Under the pieces are notes generated by a model. It had not been told where the DNA came from, did not search any database, and saw nothing but the letters and a program-made list of their open reading frames with translations. Shown here one piece after another: positions 21,651 to 33,070 of a stretch of DNA of 64,000 nucleotides (positions are counted from its first letter, which is position 1; each line of letters opens with the position of its first letter). The position numbers and the translations under genes are program-made. Source of the DNA: Primulina eburnea (lineage: Eukaryota; Streptophyta; Magnoliopsida; Lamiales; Gesneriaceae); NCBI RefSeq assembly GCF_022965805.1, contig NC_133103.1:32489635-32553634 (forward strand), given 5' to 3'.

Positions 21651-23525
21651 TAATGTGACGAAATCGAAAATATACTGATACGGAAACAGAATAATGGTTG
21701 CTGATTATTTTAAAATAATTTTAAGATATAAAATATGGATTTTTATTTTAAATTCCCTCCCACTATTTTGAAATTTTCACCACCCACTGATGAAAAAGGG
21801 AAATCATATTTCCTTAGTGGGCAGGTAGAGTCCAATTAGCCAATTATAATCCCGAATAATATCAGCCAATTATAATTTCTAAAAAGTAGAGTCCAATTGC
21901 ATCCCTATGCAACCTCCGCGTGTTTTTCCTCACGTTTAATAAGGACCCAATAATATGACGTCGTTTATTTTCGCGTGTCAAACCAACCCATCAATATTGA
22001 ATTGTAGTAGACGGTCGCCATGAGTTCCCCCAATAATATGAGCCGAAGTCATGGGAGTTCCACTCAATTCACATCATATGTCCGGTGGAAGTCACAGCTT
22101 TCCGGCATACAGGCCTCCCCAATAATATGAGTCAGACACTGTCCGCGGGTAGTGATCAACATGCAGCCACGGTTGATGGAAGGCAAGGAAAAATTAAACT
22201 CCTTTAATTTTTACTTTTTCGGTTTGATATAAATTTTGAATCTTATTCAAAATGAGGGATTTCAATTTTAAAATTGTCTCATCATTTTAATTTAAAAATC
22301 GTGTGCCACGAGTTTGTATGTTTGCCGTATTAATGCAACTATATTATTTAATAATAATATACATACATGCATACTATTATATATCGCATATATCATAATA
22401 TGACATTCAACAATAAATAAGGATGATCGATCGCCAACACTATTAGATCCATGTGAGCCATACATGGATCCAGGTCTAAACCTAGGTGAATGCAGGGATG
22501 CAAATGCAACTATTACAAGATCTTCCAATATTTTACATGTCTTCATCTCGTTCATCGGACCCACCATCTTCCAGTCTTGATCTCCCACTATTTCTAATAA
22601 TTGCATTTAAATAGCCATGGCACATAAGGGATACATCTCATGGGGTGGGAACGGGCCATAAACCAGGCCCACTTTAATAATATAAAATATTATAAAAAGA
22701 AAAAAAACAATAAAATATCTTAACATACACCTAACAAATTGGTCAAGGCTCTCGATCATCCTCCATGCATTTAATATCAAATATTAACATCAATTAATTA
22801 AACAATTTAATTAATTGATAAATCATATATCTCATAATTTATCACAAACCACCACAATTATTAAAGAATTTAATAAATTAAATAAACCCCTTTATTTAAT
22901 TTCCAATTAAATCTATAATAATTGATTTCTTATAAAAAAAACTCATTTTTACCATAAATAATTAAATCATATTCTAATTATTTATTTCACAAGAAATTAT
23001 TAATTTTCTAAAAATCAATTTTCCAAACTAAAAATTGAACCAATTTTCAAAAAATATCAATTTTACCCAAAAATTGTTAATATCAGAAAATCGCACCCTA
23101 GGCCCAAACAATTCTAGCCCATTATTCAGCGCGCTTCTCGAGACGCTCCCGGCCAGCCGCCCGCCCGCCCGCTGCCCGAACGTTTCGGGCAGCGGCAGCG
23201 GCCCTGTGCGCGCACAACTCGCACAGGCGCGCCGACGCCGCGCGGAGGCGTCCGACGCCTGCGCTAGCGCGGGGCGCACAGACGTCTGACGCCTGCGCTA
23301 GCCTGGTGCGCGCAAGCGTCCGGCGCATGCGCGCACGCTGCGCCCTGCCGTGCGTGGCCCTGCGCGCACGGACTGCCCTGAACAGTTCCGGGCAGATTTA
23401 ATTTTTTTTTATTTCGAAAATCTGGAAAAAATAAATTTTCGTGGTGCTAAATTTTCTGAAAAATTTTCTTGTGTGGTTATAAATAAATTATTCAATATCA
23501 AAACCATACGATTTAAAAAAACCTG
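21651..23525 (-). other. Long untranslated leader of copia element
   Basis: About 1.9 kb between PBS and gag with no credible gene. Contents: four AATAATATSA words at about 90-nt spacing (21855-22130), a block conserved in the second copia leader (22420-22660), an AT-rich stretch, and a strikingly GC-rich block (about 23128-23396). That block is framed by near-palindromes CTGCCCGAACGTTTCGGGCAG-like (about 23171) and CTGCCCTGAACAGTTCCGGG-like (about 23373). Open frames in the GC-rich block are low-complexity artefacts. Confidence 0.75.
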
Positions 23526-23537
23526 GCTCTGATACCA
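23526..23537 (-). other. Primer-binding site (tRNA-iMet)
   Basis: The minus strand TGGTATCAGAGC adjoins the 5' LTR (23539) with one base between. This fixes the right LTR as the 5' LTR. Confidence 0.93.
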
Positions 23538-23538
23538 C

Positions 23539-25406
23539 TGTTGGATCTCGGTTTTCTACGCGCCCAAACGCTGCGGAAGTTTAAAAATTTTTAGATCTTG
23601 ACATTCAAGATATTGTTTGCTTTGGGCGCTCGTATGATTTTAACAAAACATTCATAGGATGTTAGAAAATTATACCTTTGGTGAATAAATCACTGGACAC
23701 CAACTGATACTGTATTAACGGATTAGCTCTTGTTGATTCCCTACGAACTTTCTTCAATGAAATCCTCCTATCAAGTCCACTACTAGATTGTATGTTCCTC
23801 TTCCAAATTGCACTAGTAAATATGGAAGAGATTTTGCGTAGAAGAGAAAAATTGAGAGACGGCTCAATATTTCTTTTAACCAAAATTGGCCGAATTTTTC
23901 TTTCAATTTTGGAGGTGGAATACGTGAGTTGTGGATTGTGGTGGGTTAGGGTTTGACTTTGCAACCCTTTATGTATAATTAGATTATAACCTAATTACAT
24001 AATTAACATTAATGGGCTTGATTTAATTAATTGGGCTAGTCCAACTAGTTTAATTAATTTAATCAAAGTCCGTTAAAACTTTAATTATTTAATATGTTGG
24101 ACTTGTACCCCTACAAGCCTATTAAACATATTATCCACCATATTTAATTTATTAATTAATCAACTCAACTTTTGAGCTTAATAAATTAAATACATTATAA
24201 ATTCAACATTTGAATTTATTATTTAAATTATAAATTCAACTACTTGAATTTACATCACCTCCAAAATTTAATATTTAATAAACCCAACATTTTAGTTTAA
24301 TAAATTAAATTTTATAAATTCAACTACATGAATTTATTCTCCCAAAATTTAATTATCATAAATTCAACTCCTTGAATTTACTATATAATATAAATTCAAC
24401 TTCTTGAATTTATTCTCTCAACGGGAACATACGATCCAGTACTTGTGTGACCCTCAATGGTTCAGGGAAACAGCTAGCCGTGGGTTCACAACTCTTTGTT
24501 ATTCAGGACATAATCCTTTATTCAGGCTTACCCTAGTTAGCCCCATTCTTTTCATCAACACCTTGATCAAGAATGTCAGAACTCATTTCTGATTGCACCC
24601 TTCGGATCATGGTAAGAGCATCAAGTAGCATCGCCCCATGATCCCCTAGGTATCACATATTAATTCGATAACTATGTGATAACTATAATAGTGGCATCGC
24701 GTGTACTATTGGAGAACTCCTTCTCCAACGTACATCTCATACTCTGCCAGAGATTCCATGCACTATTATTACATCAGATCACATAGGATATCCACACCCG
24801 TAGGTGAGCGGTGAATCCCCGACTACAATGCACTGACTCCTATATGTGTCGCAACTGTACCCAACCTCGCCACCTGAAGACTCTCCTGGAGCCGGTAAAC
24901 GAGTCAAAGAACAGCCCTAGCATATAGAGCCTCAGTGTTGTCCCGGGTCGTCAGGACTAATGTTGTACAATCATAACTACGGACTTATCCTCTCGATGAA
25001 TGATAACCACTTGGAAAGTCCGAGGGAGGGTTGTTCGGTATAATCATCATATGACTATCCATCTGCATGTTAGGACATCTCTATGCCCTTACCAAGAAAC
25101 GCAGTACACAACATCACATATGCTAGTCTCGAGCTCAAGCGGCCTTTATCCCTGTTTTAGGCGGCTGAATCGACGAGGAACGAATTTAGAATATGCACTG
25201 TTTATAAATGAGTTTCAACATCGAATTACGATTCATTTGTATTAAAGCATAATCAAGGACTTTATCTATGCTGATTGCATGGGTATACAGATAAAGTATA
25301 ACAAGACCATTAAAAGTTAAATTATATTAAAATAAAGATTGTTTATTTCACTTGAGTCAATAAAATCCCTAACCAACAGTTGGCTTGCAGGATATCTACT
25401 CTAACA
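23539..25406 (-). repeat. 5' LTR of copia element
   Basis: 1868 bp, the counterpart of 16248-18228, with a deletion of about 105 bp near 24656 and scattered substitutions. Ends TGTT...AACA. Confidence 0.92.
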
Positions 25407-25411
25407 GTTCA

Positions 25412-25473
25412 AACATCGCTGATCCGAAGCTCAAGCTCATTAGACCAGACCCAGGGAAAATTTGGTATCATCA
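25412..25473 (+). repeat. 3' LTR of Tat-like element, right end
   Basis: Sixty-two bp that continue the Tat LTR after the copia insertion and end TTTGGTATCATCA. The CATCA end is complementary to the TGATG start at 15527, which supports the boundary. Confidence 0.55.
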
Positions 25474-26171
25474 ATATTATAAAAATTTGAAATATATAAG
25501 ACTAAAACTCAATTTTGATGACTCCAAAGACAAAAGTTACATAATAGATACTGAACGAAAAATTTCTATTTTTCCATCTATTTATTTAGTTCAAAAATAT
25601 CTCCTACCCATAAAACCTGACACACAATCCACGAGTTCTATTGACAATTAGCCGCTTGACTAAGCCTAGTATTTTAAAGTTCTTTTATAATCTTAAACTT
25701 GATTAATAATACGTGTCAGCTTAATGACACTTTGATTAAACGATCTTTACTTCTCATGGAAAAAAAACATTGTGTTTGTATGATTCACTCATGATACGTT
25801 GCCAGGACTCTATCCGTATATTATACGTTTATGAATTATTTTTATGTATAACATTTTTTATGTTAGTAAATATTATACAAAAATTTAGAAATTATACTAA
25901 AAATAATTTTTTTAAAAATTTATTCGATAATTATTTAAGTAGGATTTTTTAAATATATTTAAATTTTATGGTGCTTTAATTATAAAAATTCTTTATTTTT
26001 AAATTGAAGGTGGTAATATCGTTTTGTAAATACATATAACGATATTAAATAAGATGGTATACGTAGCCCAAAAAATAATACTAATAATAATAATAGTAAT
26101 AATATTATTACTACTATTATTATTAGCAGTTGTTTTGGAAATGATTTTTATAAATCTTAAATTTTATATAC
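25474..26171. other. AT-rich spacer without a recognised gene
   Basis: No gene or element recognised. It contains a 46-bp near-perfect palindrome of TAA/TTA triplets at 26081-26126 centred on AATATT. It continues at 31092 on the other side of the nested copia element, so it was one stretch of at least 1.2 kb before that insertion. Confidence 0.6.
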
Positions 26172-26176
26172 AATAA

Positions 26177-26600
26177 TGTTGGTCCCACGTGCGGAATTTG
26201 AGATAATAAAACCCAAAAATAAAGAATAAACTGGACACCGAGATTTACGTGGAAAACCCCTAAAAAATTATTAGGGTAAAAACCACGGACAAGATGAAAA
26301 GAACTCCACTATAATATTTTGTGGTGTACAACTCACTCACTGTGTTTCCAAAGAGAACACACACTCTCTTAATACAGGAGAACAAAACACCTCACAAATA
26401 TTATAGAATTATACACTCTAAGAAAAAGAGATGCTCAAGAGAAGAGCTGAAGGAACTTTGGGATGATAGAATCAGGGGGAGAGGAGCTCTATAGAGCTCC
26501 TCCCATACGCATATCGTGGCTGTCATAAAGACAACCACCAATCACCAATCACCCATCACCAATCAACTGCCAACCCCCTCCTAACAATTAATTGCCGACA
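26177..26600 (-). repeat. 3' LTR of Tork-like copia
   Basis: 424 bp. The minus strand begins TGTCGGCAATT and ends CCACGTGGGACCAACA. It contains a palindromic CCCACGTG(C)GG near its end. Confidence 0.94.
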
Positions 26601-26676
26601 TTTCTCCCACTTGGAGATTTGATAGAGAATAAAACACATCTCCACACATCCTTTCAATCTTGCCATTATCTGCTTC

Positions 26677-28062
26677 TTACGTCTCTGCTAGGCCACTTGA
26701 GAATCTACACCACTCAAACTTATCAGTGTTTACTGGCTTGGTCAGAAAATCAGCTATGTTGTCTTTCGTATGGATCTTCTGCATATCCACGCTTCCTTCT
26801 TCTACTACTTCCCGTACAAAGTGAAATTGGACTCCAATGTGTTTCGTCCTGGAATGAAAGACTGGATTCCTTGCGATGTGCAAAACAAAAGAACATGCTC
26901 TTGTTTGTGCCCGATCTCTTCCAATAACCTTTTAATCCATATTGCCTCCTTGCAACCTTGAGTAGCTGCCATGTATTCTGCCTCTGTTGTAGATAACGCC
27001 ACAACTGTCTGCAGTTTTGAAACCCAGCTTACTGCTCCCCTCGCAAGTGTAAACACATAACTAGTAGTAGATTTCCTTTTATCAGGATCACCTGCATAAT
27101 CTGAATCGACATAGCCTCTGAGTGTAAAATCTGATCCCCTTAACAGTGCTCCAATTCTCCCGTCCAGGATTCGCCATATACCGACTAACTGCTCCCACTG
27201 CTTGAGCAATGTCCGGTCTTGTACAGATCATGGCGAACATCAAACTTCCCACTGCTGATGCTTACGGTACTCGAGACATCTCCATCCTCTCTGCTTCACT
27301 GCTAGGATACATCTCGGAGGATAACTTGAAGTTAACAGGAAGAGGGGTCGAAATTGGATTACTATCTTTCATGTTGAAGCGTTGCAAGACTTTCTTCAAA
27401 TAATTTTTCTGGGAAAGCCAAATCTTTCTGTTACTTCTGTCTCGGTGAACTTGCATCCCTAGAATCTTGTTTGCTGGTCCCAAGTCCTTCATATCAAATT
27501 CCCTAGCCAACTGTGCCTTCAATCCTTGGACATGATCTTTGTTGGGGCCTGCTACCAACATGTCATCCACATACAACAGCAAAATGATATAATCATCACT
27601 AGACCTCTTGAAATATGTACAAGGGTCTGCACTCAGTCTATTGTATCCAAGGCTCATGATATAGGAAGCAAATCTCTTGTACCAACACCTCGGCGCTTGT
27701 TTGAGACCGTACAGAGATTTGTTCAACCTGCAAACCAAGTTCTCTTTGCCTTTTTCCGCAAAACCTTCTGGCTGGAGCATATAGATTTCTTCTTCAAGAT
27801 CTCCATGAAGAAACACCATTTTTGCATCTAGCTGTTCTAGATGTAGGTCAAACACCGCACACAATGCCAACACCACTCTGACTGTTGTAAGTCGAACCAC
27901 AGGAGAAAATATCTCATTGAAGTCAATGCCTTCTTTCTGAGCATATCCTTTTACCACCAATCTAGCACGATACCGTTCCACTTGGTTATTGCCATCACGT
28001 TTGATCTTATAGACCCATCTGTTTCCAATGGCTTTCCTTCCTCGTGGTAGTGTAACAAGATC
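26677..28062 (-). pseudogene. pol: RT and RNase H part of Tork-like pol, after the first stop
   Basis: Continues the frame of 30504-28063 after a TGA where relatives have Trp (28065-28063). RT runs 27981-27262 with an LDAKMVFLHGDL motif and the catalytic YVDD. A TAA at about 27262 replaces a Tyr codon, and the same frame continues. Near 27140 about 50 bp between RT and RNase H are missing, shifting the frame. RNase H (27209-26805) keeps YVDSDYAGD and EAEYMA motifs. One more frame change near 26885 leads to the C-terminal part with RTKHI and DFLTKP motifs (26883-26677). Confidence 0.88.
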
Positions 28063-30504
28063 TCAAGTTTTATTCCTGTCTAATGCCTTTAATTCTTCTT
28101 GCATTGCTATCATCCATAATGATACATCTGAGCTTTGAGTAGCCTCGTGGAAACTCGATGGCTCATGATCCTCTGATAATAGACAATATGCAATGTTGCT
28201 TTCAGTGATATAATCTGAAAGCCAACCTGGTGGTCTTCTGTCTCGAGTTGACTGCCTCACATTGGAAATCTCAGACTCAACATGTTCTTGTTCTTCGTGC
28301 TCTGGTACTGCTTCACAAGAAACTTGACCTTCGTCCGTCTTATTTTCCACCTGAAAAATAGTAGTTTCTGAATTCGGTGTGCCTTTGTCTCCCTTTACTT
28401 TATCTTCCTCGAAGATAACATCCGTGCTGATGACAAGCTTGTGAACAGTAGGATCCCACAAGCGAAACCCCTTTACTCCATCAGCATAACCCAAGAAGAT
28501 ACATTTTCTGGATTTCGAATCCAACTTTGATCTTTCTTGCTCATTGTACAGAACGTACACCGGACTTCCAAATGTATGCAAATGAGAATAATCTGTCAGC
28601 TTCCCAGTCCACATCTCCATCGGAGTCTTCAGATCAATCGCCACTGAATGAGAACGATTGATAATATAACAAGCAGTTTTGACTGTTTCCGTCCAAAATG
28701 ACTTTTCTAGCCCCGCAGTCCTAAACATAGCTCTTGTTCTGTCCAACAAGGTCCTGTTCATCCGCTCCGCCACTCCATTCTGTTGAGGTGTGTAAGCCGT
28801 CGTGAATTGTCTTTTGATGCCCTCATGTTGACAAAATATATCAAACTCATCACTGGTATATTCTCCTCCATTGTCAGTCCTCAGACACTTGATTTTCTTT
28901 TCAGAATCAAGTTCAACCCGTGCTTTGAAATCATTGAAGATCTGGAAAACATCTGATTTCTTCTTGATTGGATACACCCAACATCTCCTAGAGAAATCAT
29001 CAATGAACGAGACAAAGTATCTCGCTCCTCCTAGGGATACAACCGGTGCTTGCCAAACATCCGAATAAATCAGCTTCAATATGCTTTTGCTCCTGGTAGT
29101 AGAAGTACCTAACTTTAATCTGTGTTGTTTACTGGTAACACAGTGCTCACAAAAGGGTAGTGATACTTTCGTAAGTTCGGGCAGCAGCTTCAGTTCTGAG
29201 AGAATTTTCAACCCCCGTTCTGATATATGCCCGAGCTTTCTATGCCATAACACTGTTAATTCTTCTCCTGAACTATTTGATGCAACAACTAATTCTGCCT
29301 CTTTTTGTGTTTCTCCCATAAGTATATACAGATTTGCAGCAACCTTTTCCGCCTTCATAACCACAAGCGCGCCTTTCACAATTTTCATGATCCCGTTCTC
29401 GATCCGAGTTTTGCACCCGATGTCATCCAATTGCCCCAAGGACAAAAGATTTTTCGTCAGTCCTTTCACATGTCGTACCTCCTGTATGGTGTGAATGGTT
29501 CCATCAAACATTTTAATTTTGACAGTACCGACCCCAGCGATTTCCAAGGCATGATCATTTCCCATGAATACAGATCCTCCTGAGACTGGTTCATAATGAT
29601 CAAACCATTCTCTCCGAGACGTCATGTGCCACGTCGCTCCTGAATCCATTATCCATGTGTCACAAAATTTGTGTCTGCCTTCTGCAACTGTTGTCGCTTC
29701 GCTGAATAATATTTCACCACTGCCTGAAGTACTGGCCACATTTCCTTGAGAACTTTTTTCAATACTCGTACACTCTTTCTTGAAGTGCCCTGTACCGCCA
29801 CATTTAAAGCAGTAAATATTTTTCTTCTTACTTCTCGACTTTGATCTACCTCGCCTTTGGCTCCCACTGGAGTCACAGTCCATAAATCTTCCTCTTATCA
29901 TCGGTAATGCCTCTGCCTGCTTCGAGGATACCAACCTATCTTCCTTATTCTTGCGTCGGCTTTCTTCTCCGAGAACCGCAGTTAATACATCGTCGAATCT
30001 TAGAAAGCCCATAAGAATATTGTTGGTTATGTTGATGATAAGTTGATCATATGAATCTGGTAGACTTTGAAGTAGAAGCTCCGCACGTTCATTTTCCCCT
30101 ATTTTATGCCCCATGGAAGTGAGTTGGGCAAATAGAGTATTTAGTGTATTAATATGGTCGGTCATCGATGAGGATTCCGCCATCCGAAGAGTATAAAGCC
30201 TTCTCTTTAATAAAATCATGTTGTGTAGTGACTTAACCTCGTACATCTTTGTCAGAGTATCCCACATAACTTTGGCTGTTTTTATCTCAGAGATACTTGA
30301 CAAAACTTCGTCAGCTATAGCCAAGTGTAAATTGGCAACATCATTATCATTCATCTCGTTCCACTTTCCATCATCTGCAATCTCCACGGGTCTATCTCCA
30401 ATAGCCGCCAAGCAATTATCCTTTCTTAAAACTGCTTGTATCTTTATTTTCCACAGCATAAAATTGCTTCCATTGAACTTTGCTATCTCGTACCTTCCCG
30501 CCAT
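28063..30504 (-). CDS. gag-pol: Gag-protease-integrase polyprotein of Tork-like copia
   Basis: 813 uninterrupted codons. Residues 1-200 are a gag of the copia (UBN2-like) type. The zinc knuckle is C232/C235/H240/C245 and the protease DSGA is at 287-290. The GAG-pre-integrase HHCC set is H421/H426/C452/C455. The integrase core has D482, D544 and E580 (35 residues between the last two, the standard DD35E spacing), followed by the integrase C-terminal region (GLY..GKLTDYSHL type) and the RT linker with an RPPGWLSDY motif. The first Met at 30504 lies about 145 bp inside the PBS and fits the family start. It ends at a TGA in a conserved Trp position near the RT start, by G-to-A change. Integrase looks catalytically complete. 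Confidence 0.93.
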   Translation of the reverse strand: MAGRYEIAKFNGSNFMLWKIKIQAVLRKDNCLAAIGDRPVEIADDGKWNEMNDNDVANLHLAIADEVLSSISEIKTAKVMWDTLTKMYEVKSLHNMILLKRRLYTLRMAESSSMTDHINTLNTLFAQLTSMGHKIGENERAELLLQSLPDSYDQLIINITNNILMGFLRFDDVLTAVLGEESRRKNKEDRLVSSKQAEALPMIRGRFMDCDSSGSQRRGRSKSRSKKKNIYCFKCGGTGHFKKECTSIEKSSQGNVASTSGSGEILFSEATTVAEGRHKFCDTWIMDSGATWHMTSRREWFDHYEPVSGGSVFMGNDHALEIAGVGTVKIKMFDGTIHTIQEVRHVKGLTKNLLSLGQLDDIGCKTRIENGIMKIVKGALVVMKAEKVAANLYILMGETQKEAELVVASNSSGEELTVLWHRKLGHISERGLKILSELKLLPELTKVSLPFCEHCVTSKQHRLKLGTSTTRSKSILKLIYSDVWQAPVVSLGGARYFVSFIDDFSRRCWVYPIKKKSDVFQIFNDFKARVELDSEKKIKCLRTDNGGEYTSDEFDIFCQHEGIKRQFTTAYTPQQNGVAERMNRTLLDRTRAMFRTAGLEKSFWTETVKTACYIINRSHSVAIDLKTPMEMWTGKLTDYSHLHTFGSPVYVLYNEQERSKLDSKSRKCIFLGYADGVKGFRLWDPTVHKLVISTDVIFEEDKVKGDKGTPNSETTIFQVENKTDEGQVSCEAVPEHEEQEHVESEISNVRQSTRDRRPPGWLSDYITESNIAYCLLSEDHEPSSFHEATQSSDVSLWMIAMQEELKALDRNKT

Positions 30505-30648
30505 TATGTCTACAACAATTTTAGTAGACCGGACAAAATAATCCCCCCTTAAATAAAAAATCTCAAAAAAACTTTTCTGATGTGGAAGATCAGTCTAGGC
30601 TGCAACCATAGAGCATACTCAGAATTTTAAAAAAAATTTTAAACCAAG

Positions 30649-30660
30649 GCTCTGATACCA
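30649..30660 (-). other. Primer-binding site (tRNA-iMet)
   Basis: The minus strand TGGTATCAGAGC lies two bases from the 5' LTR (30663). Confidence 0.94.
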
Positions 30661-30662
30661 CT

Positions 30663-31086
30663 TGTTTGTCCCACGTGCGGAAATTGAGATAATAAAACCC
30701 GAAAATAAAGAATAAACTGGACACCGAGATTTACGTGGAAAACCCCTAAAAAATTATTAGGGTAAAAACCACGGACAAGATGAAAAGAACTCCACTATAA
30801 TATTTTGTGGTGTACAACTTACTCACTTTGTTTCCAAAGAGAACACACACTCTCTTAATACAGGAGAACAAAACACCTCACAAATATTATAGAATTATAC
30901 ACCCTAAGAAGAAGAGATGCTCAAGAGAAGAGCTGAAGGAACTTTGGGATGATAGAATCACGGGGAGAGGAGCTCTTTATCCATACGCATATCGTGGCTG
31001 TCATAAAGACAGCCACCAATCACCAATCACCAATCACCCATCACCAATCAACTACCAACCCCCCTCCTAACAATTAATTGCCGACA
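30663..31086 (-). repeat. 5' LTR of Tork-like copia
   Basis: 424 bp, the twin of 26177-26600 with a handful of differences. The small gag-leader gap 30505-30648 holds no gene. Confidence 0.94.
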
Positions 31087-31091
31087 AATAA

Positions 31092-31608
31092 AACTAAAAT
31101 ATTAAAAATCGATGTTTTCATTCGGTTGTATCTATCTTGTTTCATATTTCAATCTTCACATTCACATAAGCTACAAGAATCGATCAGCATTCTTCAGTAA
31201 TATGCTCTTCAGTATTATGCTCATTGTCCTACATTTACTTAATTCACTCTAAATAATGCTAGTGAATAAAGAACACATGATAGTTGTAAAACCCGCAAAT
31301 TTCATTTTGTACTCGAGATGTAGCAGTAATTATCAAGTTTTTTTATTATTTAAGATCATCATGATTATCTAAAGTGGTAAGGAATAATTAAATATTTGTG
31401 TACAAAGTAACAAATAGCTCAAATTTAAAACGATTAATATGCCTATATTTCGATTTTTGAGATATATAAATAGGTCATGATCCAAGAATTTAAATTATGA
31501 GATATTGAATATTTACAGTGATGCATATGTTTATTTCGAGATTCTGGGTATAGTTTCAAAATATTGGAAATAAGATACAAAATAGAGATATATGATGAGA
31601 GATAATAT
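31092..31608. other. AT-rich spacer without a recognised gene
   Basis: Continuation of the spacer interrupted by the Tork-like element. AT-rich, no element or gene recognised. Confidence 0.6.
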
Positions 31609-33070
31609 GTCACGCCCCGAGACCGAGGCGTCGATGAAATCCGACAATGTTAATCAAATAACAATAATTCTCGTAGCAATTAGCCAAATACCAGTATTTT
31701 TCATAAAATTCCATCGTCTTTACAAATAAAAAGAAGTACAGAGTTGTGGAAACGGAAAGTACAAACATTTACAAAGACCGAGGAAGGAACGCTAAAGGGG
31801 CTTGAACATCAAGAACTTGAAGTCCTTCCTTCCATTCTTCAGCAGAATTAGAATTGCTCATGTTCTTTTTCTTCCACCTGTTCCTCATTCTCATATGGAG
31901 AGGGCGTAAGGGGAGTAAATGTTTTGAGAAACACTCAGCAAGTGGGGCCGATCGCATACCAGAAAAACATTTGATACATAATACTTTTAAAACCTTCTTC
32001 TTTTTAAATAACATCGTATATCAGAGTTGAATGAATAGAAGTCAATCATTGAACAAATCAGAGCTTCGGAGTTGGATGAACAAAAATCAAACTTAGAACA
32101 AATCAGAACTTCGAATCAAAAAATTTCAGACTAAAACTTATCAGAAATTATCAAACAAACAGATTATAATGCTCATGGTCTATCTCTGATCTTGGGCTCG
32201 CTCTGGGGCCTTTTCTCATAGACAGGCTCCCTCTGGAGCCTTTTCCCTCACAGGTTTTCACGATGCATCATTATCAGATTCAAACTTATAACTTATCATT
32301 CGGAGACGAATCAATTCGGATAGAAGGACACGAACGTATACGAAACAAAAGAGCACAAACGAACAGAGTGAAACACTTGAAGTAACTTAGTGATTTCGAA
32401 CACCATACTTATACAATATATGTAGTAGACAATTGTATTTTTAAAACATATGTAATATTTAAAAGACGTAAACCCACTTACTCTTTATTCAAAATTGCGG
32501 CTTGAATTTGCTTGATAATCGACGCAGTCTTGGCCGAAGTTTGGGCAGAGTTTTGCCGACTTTTTGAGTAGAGTCTCGAGTCGTTTCAGTAGTACTTCGA
32601 CGTATTTTTGTTGAGCACAAAGTACCGCACGAAATCCTCTTTTTTCCCTTGCTTAGGCCGAAACTTTGGAGAGAAATGAGAGGGATTTGAGTGTGTTTTT
32701 TGCGATAACACATGAGGTATTTATAAGTGCAAAAGTTACCCTTCTCCTCCCCATCATTTAGCTATTTAAGACCCTTGAAATGCCCCCAAAGATAATGATC
32801 CAAATGACTTCCAAGTAGTCAAAGTTTATCCAAAAACCAAAGGTCACTTTGGTGTACTCAATAGTCACTGCTTACACATTGATTATGTCCAACTTTTAGC
32901 TCCTTTTATGGCTATATTTTTGTCTGTTTTAGGACAAACATCAATGAGCTCCTTTGAGCTAAGGGTTTAAGCTTCTGAGCTCAGGGTTTTCTCCCTGCAT
33001 TGCATTAGTTCCCTTTGAGCTTCTTTTGAACTCTTTGAGGTGATTTGCTTCAAAATTACGGATCCTCACA
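31609..33070 (-). repeat. 3' LTR of minus-strand gypsy
   Basis: 1462 bp, starting TGTCACGCCCC and ending GATCCTCACA on the plus strand. A polypurine tract (minus strand AAAGAGGGTGGGA, 33071-33083) adjoins it, as expected for a 3' LTR. No gene; open frames at 31769-32014 and 32489-32713 are chance. Confidence 0.85.

Larger units (their letters stand above)
16248..25406 (-). mobile_element. Ty1/copia element with ~2-kb LTRs (Angela-like?), degenerate, complete with TSD
   Basis: LTRs at 16248-18228 and 23539-25406; the 5-bp duplication is GTTCA at 16243-16247 and 25407-25411. Minus orientation is shown by the PBS beside the right LTR, the polypurine tract (minus strand CAAGTGGGAGAT) beside the left LTR, and gag, integrase, RT and RNase H order. 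All genes are broken. The right LTR lacks about 105 bp present in the left one (around 17373-17477). The lineage guess rests on LTR length and gag style only. Confidence 0.93.
4701..25473 (+). mobile_element. Tat-like Ty3/gypsy 3' region, copy 2, with two nested elements
   Basis: In order: integrase C-terminus, a repeat-rich spacer, an antisense aORF and the 3' LTR. The host element is 4701-5867, 13513-16247 and 25412-25473. It is split by a Tekay-like element (5868-13512, TSD TGTTC) and a copia element (16248-25406, TSD GTTCA). The LTR runs from TGATG at 15527 to CATCA at 25473. Its own TSD cannot be checked because its 5' side is missing. Confidence 0.75.
26177..31086 (-). mobile_element. 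Ty1/copia element (Tork/Tnt1-like), nearly intact, complete with TSD
   Basis: LTRs of 424 bp at 26177-26600 and 30663-31086 are almost identical. The 5-bp duplication AATAA is at 26172-26176 and 31087-31091. PBS (30649-30660) and polypurine tract (minus strand AAGTGGGAGAAA, 26601-26612) are present. One long gag-pol reading lies between them, broken by two stops, one deletion and one frame change. This is the youngest-looking coding element in the window. Confidence 0.95.

Noticed and set aside
23028..23328. Arginine/alanine-rich open frames on both strands
   Set aside because: They follow the GC-rich block of a copia leader in several frames at once; low-complexity chance frames.
23526..23537. 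tRNA-like GCTCTGATACCA sequences at several places
   Set aside because: They are primer-binding sites next to LTR ends; no tRNA cloverleaf surrounds them.
25385..25651. 88-codon open frame
   Set aside because: Runs from the copia LTR through the Tat LTR end into AT-rich spacer; chance frame.
26081..26126. 46-bp palindrome of TAA/TTA as a MITE or origin
   Set aside because: Simple triplet sequence without terminal inverted repeats of a larger element or a TSD; kept only as a note on the spacer.
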